DNA of 64,000 bases from Marinobacter nanhaiticus D15-8W (GCF_036511935.1 NZ_AP028878.1:1240001-1304000); one strand, 5' to 3'; positions 9,406 to 19,874 are shown, counted from the first letter of the stretch. Numbers and translations are program-made. The notes: generated by a model from the letters alone, not told the origin.

Positions 9406-9708
9406 GTCTGTCTCCTTGGGATGTTGCGTTACGTGGATTGTCGACTACTGCTCAGCGTCTGCGACTGCATCTGCAGGCTGTCTTTCTACTGTTCCGGTGA
9501 TGGTGTCAGACTGGATTTCCCCCGGACTTTAACCTGCGTTAACAATGAACAAGCGGAAATAAACTGCCTTATACGGTGGTAGCTGCCTTGGCATTAGCGG
9601 AAACCCGAAATTCCCGGTTTTCTGCGCTTCCTACTTATTGTCGAAAACCGGCCTGAAGCCCTACAGTTGCGCGTCCTGATGATGTACGTAGTTGAGTGGA
9701 GTCGTTGT
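9406..9708. other. Intergenic region, nothing recognised
   Basis: About 300 bp lie between the DUF2267 start and a small plus-strand frame. It presumably holds the DUF2267 promoter. No repeat, RNA gene or clear operator was seen. Confidence 0.35.
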
Positions 9709-9828
9709 ATGGCGGGCGAGCGCAAAAAAGAAGTTGAAGCTGGAGTTGATGTGGGCGAGGTCCTGGCAGCCGTGATTCCCATCGTGTTTGCGGTGGGCGG
9801 CATCCTGGTGGCGTTGGGCGCAGTCTGA
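9709..9828 (+). CDS. Putative small membrane peptide (39 aa)
   Basis: The frame starts at ATG 9709 and gives a 39-residue peptide: a charged N-terminus (MAGERKKEVEAG) followed by one hydrophobic helix (VLAAVIPIVFAVGGILVALG). A GTGGAG sequence lies about 8 nt upstream as a possible ribosome site. An in-frame ATG at 9679 would add 10 residues. The charged-then-hydrophobic layout is typical of real single-pass small proteins. No family is recognised. Confidence 0.4.
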   Translation: MAGERKKEVEAGVDVGEVLAAVIPIVFAVGGILVALGAV

Positions 9829-10048
9829 ACATCAACGGCCAGGCGTCGGTAGAGCTCCGGCGCCTGGGCCGGTATCATGGCTTTGGATCACTTTGCCCTT
9901 ACACTTTCTTTTCCTTCTCCGATTCCTTTCCTGACTTACCGAATTCCTTCTTGGCGCATCGACGGCGTCGATCCCTATCGCCTCTTTTCCCCTGTCGTGG
10001 TATATCAGCGACTCGATCAAACTATTCTCGGATGCGGAACCAGTAGCA

Positions 10049-10615
10049 ATGCCACGAGCCAGTGAAATAAAGAAAAATTCAGCGGTCGAATACGAAGGCC
10101 GGGTCTACTTCGTCAAGGATATCGAGCGGTCGGTGCCCCAGGGCCGTGCCGGCGGAAGCCTCTATCGCATGCGCCTGTACGATGTGGTGACCAACCAGAA
10201 GCTCGATGAAACCTTCAAGGATTCAGACATGCTGAACCTGGCGGACCTGAGCCGCAGGCCGGTGAGTTTCTCCTATGCCGACGGTGATGAGTATGTCTTC
10301 ATGGACAATGAGGACTACTCCCAGTACAGCCTCAACCGGGAGGCCATCGCCGAGGAGCTTTTGTTCATCAATGAAGACACCCAGGGCGTGATGGCGGTGC
10401 TGGTCGGTGAAGCGCCGGTTGCGCTGGACCTGCCGCCAACGGTCGATCTCGAAATCGTTGAGACCGATCCGTCCATCAAGGGCGGCTCCGCTACGGCCCG
10501 CACCAAGCCGGCCCGCCTTTCCACCGGACTCACGGTGCAAGTGCCGGAGCATATCTCCACGGGCGACCGGATCAAGATCAACGTCGAAGAGCGCCGCTTC
10601 CTCGGGCGCGCCTAA
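10049..10615 (+). CDS. efpL: Elongation factor P-like protein EfpL (YeiP)
   Basis: The 188-residue product follows the YeiP family from end to end, including the MPRASEIKK start, an [13 protein letters not shown] segment, [14 protein letters not shown] and the C-terminal [11 protein letters not shown]. It has the three beta-barrel domains of EF-P. The loop tip that carries the modified lysine in EF-P has Arg33 here (QGRAGG), which is diagnostic for EfpL. EfpL binds ribosomes stalled at proline-rich or otherwise difficult sequences and needs no post-translational modification. It appears monocistronic. Confidence 0.93.
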   Translation: MPRASEIKKNSAVEYEGRVYFVKDIERSVPQGRAGGSLYRMRLYDVVTNQKLDETFKDSDMLNLADLSRRPVSFSYADGDEYVFMDNEDYSQYSLNREAIAEELLFINEDTQGVMAVLVGEAPVALDLPPTVDLEIVETDPSIKGGSATARTKPARLSTGLTVQVPEHISTGDRIKINVEERRFLGRA

Positions 10616-10644
10616 CATCCGGAGACCCCGCGTTCTGATTCGAA

Positions 10645-10680
10645 GCTGAGCCAGTCCCATCACTTTTTGGGCGGCTCAGC
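10645..10680. terminator. Possible hairpin downstream of efpL
   Basis: An 8-bp perfect inverted repeat (GCTGAGCC/GGCTCAGC) has a 20-nt loop that contains a short T-run. It lies 30 bp after the efpL stop. It is a weak terminator candidate between convergent genes. Confidence 0.3.
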
Positions 10681-10741
10681 CCATTCAGGTGTGGAGCTTG
10701 GAACGGCAGAAGCGTCATCGCGACCCGCCCCCAAACGGAGG

Positions 10742-12208
10742 CTAATGTACGGGTACACCGCCGATGCAGTAGTACTTGGTCTCCAGATATTCCTTCAAAC
10801 CCACGTGTCCGCCTTCGCGGCCGAGTCCCGACTGCTTCACGCCACCAAACGGTACGTGGGGCCCCGTGATATCCATGGTGTTGATGCCCACCATGCCGTA
10901 GTCGAGCCGGCGCAGGAACTTGCGGATGCGGGCGTCGTTGTTGGTGAAGATATAGGCGGCCAGACCGTACTCCGTATCGTTGGCCGCCTTGATCACGCTG
11001 TCGTCGTCATCGAAGACGCAGATCGATGCAACTGGGGCAAAGACTTCTTCCCTGAATAGCCGCATCTCCGGCGTAATCCATTCCACCAGGGTAGGCATGA
11101 AGAAGTTGGCGCCCGGCGCGTCGTCCTGGCTACGGCCGGTCACTTTAGCGCCCTTGCCCTGCGCATCGTCGACCATCGCCTGGGCTTTCTCCACGGCGCC
11201 AGCATGGATGAGCGGGCCAATATCGGTCTTCTCCTCGGCGCCGTTGCCCACGATTAGCGCGTTCATGCGCTCGCTGAATCCCTTGATGAACTCATCGTAG
11301 ATGCGGCGGTGGACGAAAATCCGGTTTGCCGCAAGGCAATCCTGGCCGCTGGTCTGGAATTTGGCGGCGAGAGCGCCGTCAACGGCCTGTTCCAGATCCA
11401 CATCGTCGCAGACGATCAGTGGGGCGTTACCGCCCAGCTCCATCGAGACATGCTTGACCGTGTCCGCAGAGTTCTTCAAAAGCTGCTGGCCGACGTGAGT
11501 GGAGCCGGTAAACGAAAGGGCCCGCACCCTTGGCTCGGCGCAGAGCTGGCTCGCGATGGATTTGGAATCGCCGGTAACCACATTGAATTCGCCGTTGGTC
11601 AGTCCGGCTTCTTCCGCCAGTACCGCCAGGGCCAGGGCCGAGAACGGTGTTTCCATCGCGGGTTTGATAATGACGCTGCAACCGGCCGCCAGGGCGGCAG
11701 CCGCCTTACGGGTAATCATTGCCAGCGGGAAATTCCACGGCGTAATAATGGCGGCAATACCAATAGGCTCTTCAACGGTGCCGAGCGCACTGTCCGGATT
11801 CTCCGATGGAATCCGTGCACCGAGTGACCGCCGGCCCTCCTCGGCGAACCAGCGCAGGAAGCTGGCGGCATAAGTCACCTCGCCACGGGCGTCGGCAATG
11901 GGTTTGCCCTGTTCCCGGGTCATCAGCCGGGCCAGCGCCTCGTGATTGTCGTGCATCGCCCGGTACCAGGCCATCAGCCGGTCGGCACGCTCGACCGCAG
12001 CGGTTTGCGACCACTGCTCGAACGCCCCCTGGGCGCTGTCGATGGCATCGCCGATGGCATCCGATTCCAGCATCGGTACCTTACCGACGATCTCCAGCGT
12101 CGCAGGATCTTCGACGGTCTTCATGTCGCCTTCGCGGGAGCGTATCCAGCGCCCTCCGATATAGGCCTGTTCACGGAAAAGGGCCGGTTCGATGAATGCG
12201 TCTGGCAT
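10742..12208 (-). CDS. gabD: Succinate-semialdehyde dehydrogenase-type aldehyde dehydrogenase
   Basis: The 488-residue product is a complete aldehyde dehydrogenase: [15 protein letters not shown] cofactor segment, FTGST, the general base Glu in SMELGGNAP and the nucleophile Cys in [11 protein letters not shown] near residue 290. It ends with a [15 protein letters not shown] motif. The overall sequence is closest to the GabD branch, which oxidises succinate semialdehyde to succinate with NAD(P)+. The Asp before the catalytic Cys (many GabD proteins have Thr or Val) leaves room for a related substrate. No gabT or other GABA gene is adjacent. Confidence 0.8.
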   Translation of the reverse strand: MPDAFIEPALFREQAYIGGRWIRSREGDMKTVEDPATLEIVGKVPMLESDAIGDAIDSAQGAFEQWSQTAAVERADRLMAWYRAMHDNHEALARLMTREQGKPIADARGEVTYAASFLRWFAEEGRRSLGARIPSENPDSALGTVEEPIGIAAIITPWNFPLAMITRKAAAALAAGCSVIIKPAMETPFSALALAVLAEEAGLTNGEFNVVTGDSKSIASQLCAEPRVRALSFTGSTHVGQQLLKNSADTVKHVSMELGGNAPLIVCDDVDLEQAVDGALAAKFQTSGQDCLAANRIFVHRRIYDEFIKGFSERMNALIVGNGAEEKTDIGPLIHAGAVEKAQAMVDDAQGKGAKVTGRSQDDAPGANFFMPTLVEWITPEMRLFREEVFAPVASICVFDDDDSVIKAANDTEYGLAAYIFTNNDARIRKFLRRLDYGMVGINTMDITGPHVPFGGVKQSGLGREGGHVGLKEYLETKYYCIGGVPVH

Positions 12209-12559
12209 GACGTCCTCCCTGTCCTGTTAGAAGCTCGCAATGACTTGTGTACTGCCATTGGATGATTAGATTCAACCTAACAGGGCTATATCGGTACTTT
12301 GGGTTACGATCCGGACAGGTCTTTACGTAGAGCAAGCGTATTGCCAGCAGTTCCACATCGCGAAACTCACTTCAATCGCCCGTGGCTTGAAGTATTGCTG
12401 CATCAAACGGATACCGGTTGTGACCGGGCTTATAATCGGGATTCGCACATGAGCGAACCCAGCATCGAGTGGACTCTTGGTGTCCGGCAGACCAAACTGC
12501 GTTCCGGGAGGTATAAAGGCCATTGCCTCCCGCTTCAAGCAATCGATACAGGAGTCGGC

Positions 12560-12760
12560 ATGCTTCGCGAAGTGGGGTTTGGCGGAATGCTGTTCAGTCC
12601 CTTGGTGGTGCTGGTGCCACTTGCGTTCGCGCTTGTGCTGTTGACCCGTCTGGTCCTCCATCAACTGGACGTGCAGGGTTTGATATGGAAGCACGCGTGG
12701 TTCGAGGTGAGCCTGTTCGTCTGCTACCTGGCCGTTGTCGTCTATCTGTTCGGGAGCTAG
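12560..12760 (+). CDS. aaeX: AaeX-like DUF1656 small membrane protein
   Basis: The 66-residue protein has two hydrophobic helices and matches the DUF1656/AaeX family, which accompanies AaeAB-type efflux pumps. The start at ATG 12560 is supported by AGGAG seven bases upstream; the same frame is open further upstream, but that part looks non-coding. It is the first gene of a three-gene operon, with 9 bp to the next gene. The role of AaeX in the pump is not established. Confidence 0.8.
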   Translation: MLREVGFGGMLFSPLVVLVPLAFALVLLTRLVLHQLDVQGLIWKHAWFEVSLFVCYLAVVVYLFGS

Positions 12761-12769
12761 TACACAGTC

Positions 12770-13630
12770 ATGCAAAAGGTATTGCGCGTTGGACTGACGT
12801 TGGTGGTGGTCGCCCTTGCCATCGCTGCAGGCACCTGGGTCTGGAACCATTATCTGCATTCGCCCTGGACGCGGGACGGACGGGTCCGGGCGGATGTGGT
12901 GACGATTGCGCCGGATGTATCCGGTTGGGTGACCGAGCTTTCGGTAAGCAACAACCAATCGGTGGAAAAAGGCGACCTGCTATTCGTCATCGACGACACG
13001 CGCTATCGTGCCGAGGTCGCCGAGGCGCAGGCCGAGGTGGAGGAAAAACGCATCGCCTGGGAACTGGCGCGGCACCAGTACGAACGCCGCCAGCAGCTGA
13101 CCGGGCGTCAGGCCATCAGTGAAGAGGACCTGGAAACCTACCGCATCAACACCGAATCCGCCAAGGCCAGCTACGCCCTGGCACAAGCCCGCCTGCGCAT
13201 GGCCCAGATCGACCTGGAGCGAACCCGCGTAGACGCACCCGCCGATGGCTCGCTGATCAATCTGAGCCTGCGTGAGGGCAACTACGTCGACCAGGGCAAG
13301 CCGGTTCTGTCGCTGGTCAAGCGAGGGTCTTTCTACGTGACCGGTTACTTCGAGGAGACCAAGCTGCAGCTCGTGCGTGTCGGGCAGCCCGCGCATATCC
13401 AGCTCATGGGCGCTGACCAGACCCTGACCGGCGAGGTGACCAGCATCGCCCAGGGCATCGCCGATACCAATACCACCAGCAACGACCAATTACTGCCCGA
13501 GGTACAGCAAACCTTCAACTGGGTGCGGCTGGCCCAGCGTATTCCGGTGGATATTGCACTGGACCCGGTGCCGGAGGGCGTAAAGCTGAGCGCCGGGATG
13601 ACCGTCTCCATCGATCTTGAGACCCAATAG
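12770..13630 (+). CDS. aaeA: AaeA-like HlyD-family efflux adaptor (membrane fusion protein)
   Basis: The 286-residue protein has an N-terminal membrane anchor (about residues 7-25), a lipoyl/barrel half (DVSGWVTELSVSNNQSVEKGD), a helical hairpin (about 80-150) and a second lipoyl half (VDAPADGSLINLSLREGNYVDQG). This is the HlyD/EmrA layout of periplasmic adaptors. With AaeB it should export organic acids such as hydroxybenzoates across the envelope. It is co-transcribed with the DUF1656 gene (9 bp) and the FUSC gene (11 bp). Confidence 0.85.
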   Translation: MQKVLRVGLTLVVVALAIAAGTWVWNHYLHSPWTRDGRVRADVVTIAPDVSGWVTELSVSNNQSVEKGDLLFVIDDTRYRAEVAEAQAEVEEKRIAWELARHQYERRQQLTGRQAISEEDLETYRINTESAKASYALAQARLRMAQIDLERTRVDAPADGSLINLSLREGNYVDQGKPVLSLVKRGSFYVTGYFEETKLQLVRVGQPAHIQLMGADQTLTGEVTSIAQGIADTNTTSNDQLLPEVQQTFNWVRLAQRIPVDIALDPVPEGVKLSAGMTVSIDLETQ

Positions 13631-13641
13631 GTCCACGGGTC

Positions 13642-15756
13642 ATGACGCTGCATCCGCTGGCTGCCCAACTGCTGACGCCGAACCGGCAGGCGGTCATCTT
13701 CGCCCTTAAGGGCGTCATTTCGATGGCGTTGGCGCTCTACGTGTCGATGTTCCTGCAACTGGACCGGCCTTATTGGGCGCTGGTTTCCGCGGTATTCCTG
13801 CAGATCCGTCCGGAAAGTGGGCTCGTGATCGAAAAGGCGCTGTGCCAGATCACCGGTTCGATCGTAGGCGGGGGCATCGGCATCCTGATCCTGGCCTTCC
13901 TCACGCCGTATCCGGTCCTGGCGCTGGGCTGCCTGACACTCTGGATCGGGCTCAACTCGGCGGCCGCCTCGATGGTGCACAACGTCAACTTCATCTATGC
14001 CTTTGCCATGGCAGGGATGACCGCCGGGTTGGTCGTCATCCTGGTCATGGCGCATCCGGAGGGCGCGGACAGCCGCGCGGTGTTTGCCATCGCCCAGGCG
14101 CGTATCAGTGAGATCGCCGTCGGGGCGATCTGTGCCATGCTGGTCAGCCAGCTTTTGTGGCCGGTCCGGGTTAAGGATGGCCTGCGCGCCAACGCCCGCC
14201 TGGTGATCAACCGCACCCTCGAATACCTGACCCTTGAGCTGGACCTCGACAGTTCCCATGCTGAGCGACACAAGCACGCGGACGAGATCCTTGAAACACT
14301 GATCCTCCTCAATGACGACTCCAGCGCCGTTTCCTACGAAGGCCCGGAGGGTCCCGGGCGCAGCCGCGCCGCCAACCTGCTATGCAATAAGGTGATGTCG
14401 TTGATGGCGGTAACCCAGATTATGGGCCGGTTCCAGCGTAACCACGCGGACTTGGTGTCGCCGGCGTTCAGCGAGCTCCTTGCCCAGATGCGGCGCTACT
14501 TCAGCGATATTGCAGCAGCCGATAATTACGAGGACAGCTACCGGCTGGCGCAGGAGTTGCGCCGGGTGCTGATCCAAATTCGTTCGGAATTCCAGGACGA
14601 GTCGGCCATCGTGACCCGTTTGAGCCAGACGGCCCTGGACCTGGTAGCGGATCTCGTTATGGTGCTGCGGGCCTACAACGCCTTGGAGTCCCGAGATCGA
14701 ACCCTGTTGAAGACGCCCAAACTCAAGACCCATCGCGATCTGCTGATCGGCGGCGTCAACGGTTTCAGGACGGCATTGGTGTTCCTGATCGGGGCCTTCA
14801 TCTGGGTCCAGACCGCGAGTCCGGCGGCCATCATGTTGATGATCATGCCGGTGGTGTTTTCGGTGATGTTCGCCCGTTTCTCGTCCGTCGTTCAGAGTTT
14901 CATTCTCAAACGATTGCTAATGGCTGCGCTTTGTTCCGTCCCGGTGGCACTCCTGGCGCTGGGGCTACTGTCCCAGAGCAGTGGCGACTTTGAGCTCCTC
15001 GTACTGGTTCTGGCAGCCCCGTTATTTGTTGGCTTGATACTGCTGGCGGATCGAACGACGTTGCCGTATGGGCTTGGTTTCTGTATTCCGAGCATTATTG
15101 TGATCCAGCCGAGCAATGAGATGTCGTTCAGTGCCGATACCGCACTGAGTACCGCGCTCGGATTGCTGGTCGGTATCAGCCTGCTGTACTGGATCTTCAA
15201 ACTGGTTTCGCCGCCGGATAGCAGCTTGATGCAGCGCCGGTTGATCCGGGCGACGGCAAAGGACCTGCTCGACATTGATGATCATGAGCAGCCCGAACAC
15301 TGGATCAACGGACGCATGGGAGAACGGTTGTTGCGGTTGGCCAATTATGACCAGGCAACCAACGCCGCAGACCGTACAATGACCGACCTGGGCTTCACCG
15401 GCCTGAACCTGGGGCACGTTTCCATTCGTCTTCGCAGGCTGATCCAGGACAATCGTACACCGGCAGTCGATGTTGCGTTGCAGTACTGGCAGCAAGAGCT
15501 GTCCGAAAGTTATCGGATGAGCGCGGAGGGGCAGTTCAACGATCGTTTCCGACCGGCGAGCGAACGGTTGCTGGAGGCTATCCGTAAGGTCGCCGAGCCG
15601 GGTTCACAAATAGAGGTCGTCGAAGGGATGTTCGAGCGGCTGGCGCTGACCCTGGAGCGCACGGCGCGGACCGTGGAGGCGTCCCGGAAACAGAAGGGTG
15701 GCGGGGCGGCTGAAGGTGATGAAGCGTCGTCTGCGGCCCCTTCGCAGGCCGGATAG
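13642..15756 (+). CDS. aaeB: AaeB-like FUSC-family inner-membrane efflux protein
   Basis: The 704-residue protein has two blocks of membrane helices (about residues 20-180 and 370-520), each followed by a long soluble helical domain, as in the FUSC/AaeB family. Features include the DRPYWALVSAVFLQIRPESG segment near residue 40. The C-terminus is a Lys/Gly/Ala-rich tail. With the adaptor upstream it forms an aaeXAB-type pump. The substrate (aromatic carboxylic acids in E. coli) is inferred from family. The regulator is not evident; the usual LysR gene AaeR is not adjacent. Confidence 0.85.
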   Translation: MTLHPLAAQLLTPNRQAVIFALKGVISMALALYVSMFLQLDRPYWALVSAVFLQIRPESGLVIEKALCQITGSIVGGGIGILILAFLTPYPVLALGCLTLWIGLNSAAASMVHNVNFIYAFAMAGMTAGLVVILVMAHPEGADSRAVFAIAQARISEIAVGAICAMLVSQLLWPVRVKDGLRANARLVINRTLEYLTLELDLDSSHAERHKHADEILETLILLNDDSSAVSYEGPEGPGRSRAANLLCNKVMSLMAVTQIMGRFQRNHADLVSPAFSELLAQMRRYFSDIAAADNYEDSYRLAQELRRVLIQIRSEFQDESAIVTRLSQTALDLVADLVMVLRAYNALESRDRTLLKTPKLKTHRDLLIGGVNGFRTALVFLIGAFIWVQTASPAAIMLMIMPVVFSVMFARFSSVVQSFILKRLLMAALCSVPVALLALGLLSQSSGDFELLVLVLAAPLFVGLILLADRTTLPYGLGFCIPSIIVIQPSNEMSFSADTALSTALGLLVGISLLYWIFKLVSPPDSSLMQRRLIRATAKDLLDIDDHEQPEHWINGRMGERLLRLANYDQATNAADRTMTDLGFTGLNLGHVSIRLRRLIQDNRTPAVDVALQYWQQELSESYRMSAEGQFNDRFRPASERLLEAIRKVAEPGSQIEVVEGMFERLALTLERTARTVEASRKQKGGGAAEGDEASSAAPSQAG

Positions 15757-15771
15757 ATCCGGGGCCGACCG

Positions 15772-16224
15772 TCAGACGCTGCTGTCCTTCACGTTCTCCA
15801 TCACCACAAAGGTGCTGGTCTGCAGTACATGGGGCAGGGCGGAGATCTGTTCGCCCAGCACCTGTCGGTATTCGGCCATGTTCCGGGTCCGCACCTTCAG
15901 CAGGTAATCGAAATTGCCGGCGATCATGTGGCATTGTTCCACGGCTGAGATTTGCCGGATCGCATCGTTGAAGGAACCGAGAGCCTTGCTGCTGGTATCG
16001 CTCAGGGTAACCTGGGCAAAGGCGATGTGGTTGAGGCCAAGTTTGGTCTGGTTGATCAGGGCGGTATAGCCGGTAATGTAACCCTGTTCCTCCAATCGCC
16101 GCATGCGTACCTGGCACGGCGTCTTGGAGAGGCCGACACGGGAAGCCAGTTCGGTCACGGTAATGCGCCCGTTCTTTTGCAATTCGCGCATGATGGAGTG
16201 ATCGATTCTGTCCAGTTCGACCAT
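15772..16224 (-). CDS. Lrp/AsnC-family regulator (PutR-like)
   Basis: The 150-residue protein has an N-terminal helix-turn-helix (ITVTELASRVGLSKTPCQVR) and a C-terminal RAM/AsnC ligand-binding domain (VEQCHMIAGNFDYLLKVR). The SKTPCQ(V)RMRRLEE recognition helix resembles that of PutR-type activators of proline catabolism. It is transcribed away from the glutamate dehydrogenase gene with a 158-bp shared intergenic region, and putA follows that gene. Control of proline/glutamate degradation is a reasonable inference, probably with an amino-acid effector. Confidence 0.85.
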   Translation of the reverse strand: MVELDRIDHSIMRELQKNGRITVTELASRVGLSKTPCQVRMRRLEEQGYITGYTALINQTKLGLNHIAFAQVTLSDTSSKALGSFNDAIRQISAVEQCHMIAGNFDYLLKVRTRNMAEYRQVLGEQISALPHVLQTSTFVVMENVKDSSV

Positions 16225-16382
16225 TTTTCGCTTTCTCCGGAAAACTAATGGCTAGTTGAGCCGGTGAATATAATCAACATGCCTGCAATTTGAAACCTTA
16301 TGGCCAAAGAGCCTTTACACGTTTAGCTATACTGGTTTAATGCCGTTCATTCTCAGTAGAGTGGCTTTCCCGGAGACGCCCG

Positions 16383-19300
16383 ATGACCGATGCCCGCCCA
16401 GCTGACCAGGATGCCTTGCTGGAACAGCTTGCTGACGCCCTTCAGGACGAGACGCTGGATGCCGAAGGCACCGCAAACCTGAAGACACTGATCACCGAAA
16501 TGGTCACGCAGTCCCGCACTTGGGACGAAGACTTTCGCGCAGGCCTGGCGCAGGCCTTCGGCAAACCATTGGGTCCCCAATATGCCGACGCCTTTGCCAA
16601 CGCCTTCCCGTCCGCCTACCGTGCCCGTTTTTCCGTCGCCGACGCTGTCGAGGATATCCGCCAGATCCAGTCGATCTCGGTGAGCTCAGACGTGCCGATG
16701 CGCTTCTACGATCGTGATGGCGACGACAAGCGACTGCGATTCAAACTCTACAGCCTGGGCACACCCGTCATTCTGTCGGATGTGATTCCGCTGCTGGAAA
16801 ACCTGGGCATGCGGGTGCTGGATGAACATCCCTATCCGATCCGGCGTCACGACGGCGAACTTTTTGGCGTAAGCGACTTTACGGTTGAATTCCGTGGCAG
16901 TGCTCCGGTGGCGTTGGATCGGATCCTGCCCCTGCTCCAGGACGCATTCCGGGAGGTCTGGAACGGTTTCGCCGAGAACGACGAATTCAACCGGCTGATC
17001 CTGCATACCGGTTTGGATTGGCGGGAGGTTGCGCTGCTACGGGCCTATGCCCGATACATCAAGCAACTGCGCTTCGGCTTCAGTCAGCCTTTCATGGCCG
17101 AAGTTCTCGGTCGGCACGGCGATATCACCACGCGGCTGGTCTCACTATTCAGGACCCGTTTCGATCCCGAGTTGCCTGCGTCGCAGAATCGGGCGACTGC
17201 GATGGAGAAACTCGAAAGCGAAATCCTGGGGGCGTTGGAGGCAGTCGAGAGCCTGGATGAAGATCGAATCCTGCGGCGCTACTTCAGCCTGATCAAGGCC
17301 ACATTACGCACCAACTGGTTCCAGCAGGACGGCGGTCAGCCCAAGGGCTACTTCTCCCTGAAGTTCGATCCCCAATCGATTCCCGACATTCCAAAGCCCA
17401 GGCCGAAGTTCGAGATCTTCGTCTACTCACCCCGTATCGAAGGTGTGCACCTGCGAGCCGGCCCCGTCGCCCGTGGCGGCTTACGCTGGTCCGACCGCAT
17501 CGAGGATTACCGAACCGAGGTACTTGGTCTGGTCAAGGCCCAGCAGGTGAAGAACTCGGTCATCGTGCCGGTCGGTGCAAAAGGCGGGTTTATCGTCAAG
17601 CAGCCGCCTGCAGAGGGCGGCCGCGAAGCCATGCAGGCGGAAGGCGTCGCCTGCTATCGCACGTTTATCCGTGCATTGCTGGACGTTACCGACAACCTTG
17701 AGGCCGGCCAAGTGGCCGCGCCGGTCGATGTGGTGCGTCACGACAGCGATGACACCTACCTGGTCGTCGCCGCTGACAAAGGTACGGCGACCTTCTCTGA
17801 TATTGCCAACCACCTGGCCAGGGAATATGGCTTCTGGCTGGGTGATGCCTTTGCCTCTGGCGGCAGCGAAGGCTACGACCATAAGAAGATGGGGATTACC
17901 GCCCGGGGCGCCTGGGAATCGGTCAAACGGCATTTCCTGGAGCGGGGCACCGATACGCAGTCCGATACGTTCAGCGTCGTTGGTATTGGTGACATGTCCG
18001 GGGACGTCTTCGGCAACGGCATGCTGTTGTCCGACCGTATCCGGCTGATCGGGGCCTTCAACCATCAGCATATCTTTATCGACCCCGAGCCAGATGCCGC
18101 CGTGGGCTTCCGCGAACGCCAGCGCCTGTTCGACCTGCCGGGTTCCAATTGGGCGGATTACGACAGTTCGCTGATTAGCGAGGGTGGCGGGGTTTTCCCG
18201 CGAACCCTGAAGTCGATCCCGATCTCGCGACAGATGCGTTCGGCGTTGGGCATCAAGGCAAAGCGCCTGGCCCCCAACGAACTGATCAGCGCGCTATTGC
18301 AGGCTCCGGTGGATATGCTTTGGAACGGCGGTATTGGCACCTACGTGAAGGCTCGCCACGAGTCCCACGAAGATGTCGGCGACAAGGCGAACGATCCGTT
18401 GCGCGTGGATAGCCATACCCTGCGCTGCAAGGTGTTGGGTGAGGGCGGCAATCTGGGGTTCACCCAGCGGGCGCGTATCGAGTTCGCGCGGGCCGGGGGC
18501 TCGGTCAACACGGACTTTATCGATAACGCCGGTGGCGTGGATTGTTCCGACCACGAAGTAAACATCAAGATCCTGCTCAACACGCAGGTGCGCGATGGCC
18601 GGTTGACGCTTGACCAACGCAATCGCCTGCTGCGGGAGATGACGCCGGAGGTCGCGGCGCTGGTGCTGCAGAACAACTACCGCCAGGCCCTGGCGTTGAG
18701 CATAGCCGATGCCGGCGGTGCCGCTTCCCTCGATGCATGCGAGCGGCTGATCCGAAGGATGGAGGCGGAAGGCCGGCTCGACCGGGCGCTGGAATTCCTG
18801 CCGGATGAACAGGCCCTGCAGGAACGGCGCGAACGCGGCGCGAGTCTCACACGGCCTGAATTTGCGGTGTTGGTGTCCTATGCCAAGCTCGAGCTCAAGC
18901 AGGCCCTGCTCGCAGCGCCGGACGTGCTCGACGACCGCTTCCTTGACGCGCTTTATTCCGCCTTCCCGGATTCATTACGTCAGGCCTATCCCGAAGCTAT
19001 CGAGCATCACCCCTTACGCGCTGAGATCACGGCGACCCAGTTGGCTAACGACCTCGTCAACCGCATGGGCATCACCTGGCTGGACCGCGTACGGCAGGCG
19101 ACGAGGGCTGCAGTCAGCGATATTGTGATCGCCTATCGCATTGCCGTACGTATCTACGGTGTGGATGAGCAATGGCGTGACGTCGAGCGGTTGGATGGTG
19201 AGGTGCCGTCCCAGGTCCAGCTCGAACTTTTCCGTGATCTGATCCGCCTGGTGACGCGATCGACCACCTGGCTGCTGCGCAACCGGCCCGCCGGCCTGGA

Positions 19301-19874
19301 CGCGGCGGCCTGCGAGGCCCGTTTTGCGGCGCCGCTGGCGGAGGTCCTGGCCTCGCTGGAGCGGCTCCAGGCCGTGATTCCGGAAAGTCGATGGAAAGAG
19401 CGCTATGCTTATTATGTAGACAATGCCGTACCCGAGGCGCTGGCTGCTTGCTGTGCTTCCACCGAAAGTCGCTATTGGCTGGTGGATATCATCGAGGTGG
19501 CCGAACAATTCGACCAGCGGCTGGATGCCGTCGCCAGCGTCTACTTCACCCTCGGCGAGGGCCTGAAGCTCACCTGGCTCGATCGGCAGCTTCGCGCCTT
19601 TAGGGGCCAGGGGCACTGGCAGGCGCTGGCGACCAGCCACTATCGGGACGAATTGGACCACCGGCTGAGGCAACTGACAGCCAGTGTGTTCGAGTCAGGT
19701 GAGCCCGGCCAGGCGCCACAACAGATGCTGGAGGCCTGGAGGGACGGGAAACAGGGGCAGTTGACCCGTTGGCGACAGATGCTTGCGGATATGCAGGCGA
19801 CGAAAGTCATTGACTGCGCTGTGTTTTCCGTAGCAAACAGCGTCCTGCGCGAGTTGGCGATAGAGCCTGGTTAA
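16383..19874 (+). CDS. gdhB: NAD-specific glutamate dehydrogenase, large class but lacking the N-terminal third
   Basis: The protein oxidises glutamate to 2-oxoglutarate and ammonium with NAD+. At 1163 residues it is much shorter than the ~1600-residue large-class enzymes. The central catalytic region is intact: GPVARGGLRWSDR at about residue 359, VPVGAKGGFIVKQPP, GIGDMSGDVFGNGML and NGGIGTYVKARHE. The long helical C-terminal domain is also complete. Missing are about 440 N-terminal residues, which include the first ACT-like regulatory domains. The divergent lrp gene ends 158 bp upstream, so no lost exon-like segment can fit there. GGAG lies upstream of the ATG. It may be a natural short form with altered allosteric control. 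Confidence 0.88.
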   Translation: MTDARPADQDALLEQLADALQDETLDAEGTANLKTLITEMVTQSRTWDEDFRAGLAQAFGKPLGPQYADAFANAFPSAYRARFSVADAVEDIRQIQSISVSSDVPMRFYDRDGDDKRLRFKLYSLGTPVILSDVIPLLENLGMRVLDEHPYPIRRHDGELFGVSDFTVEFRGSAPVALDRILPLLQDAFREVWNGFAENDEFNRLILHTGLDWREVALLRAYARYIKQLRFGFSQPFMAEVLGRHGDITTRLVSLFRTRFDPELPASQNRATAMEKLESEILGALEAVESLDEDRILRRYFSLIKATLRTNWFQQDGGQPKGYFSLKFDPQSIPDIPKPRPKFEIFVYSPRIEGVHLRAGPVARGGLRWSDRIEDYRTEVLGLVKAQQVKNSVIVPVGAKGGFIVKQPPAEGGREAMQAEGVACYRTFIRALLDVTDNLEAGQVAAPVDVVRHDSDDTYLVVAADKGTATFSDIANHLAREYGFWLGDAFASGGSEGYDHKKMGITARGAWESVKRHFLERGTDTQSDTFSVVGIGDMSGDVFGNGMLLSDRIRLIGAFNHQHIFIDPEPDAAVGFRERQRLFDLPGSNWADYDSSLISEGGGVFPRTLKSIPISRQMRSALGIKAKRLAPNELISALLQAPVDMLWNGGIGTYVKARHESHEDVGDKANDPLRVDSHTLRCKVLGEGGNLGFTQRARIEFARAGGSVNTDFIDNAGGVDCSDHEVNIKILLNTQVRDGRLTLDQRNRLLREMTPEVAALVLQNNYRQALALSIADAGGAASLDACERLIRRMEAEGRLDRALEFLPDEQALQERRERGASLTRPEFAVLVSYAKLELKQALLAAPDVLDDRFLDALYSAFPDSLRQAYPEAIEHHPLRAEITATQLANDLVNRMGITWLDRVRQATRAAVSDIVIAYRIAVRIYGVDEQWRDVERLDGEVPSQVQLELFRDLIRLVTRSTTWLLRNRPAGLDAAACEARFAAPLAEVLASLERLQAVIPESRWKERYAYYVDNAVPEALAACCASTESRYWLVDIIEVAEQFDQRLDAVASVYFTLGEGLKLTWLDRQLRAFRGQGHWQALATSHYRDELDHRLRQLTASVFESGEPGQAPQQMLEAWRDGKQGQLTRWRQMLADMQATKVIDCAVFSVANSVLRELAIEPG

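Noticed and set aside
12299..12559. Extended N-terminus of the DUF1656 gene
   Set aside because: The extra residues do not resemble the family, and AGGAG directly precedes the ATG at 12560.
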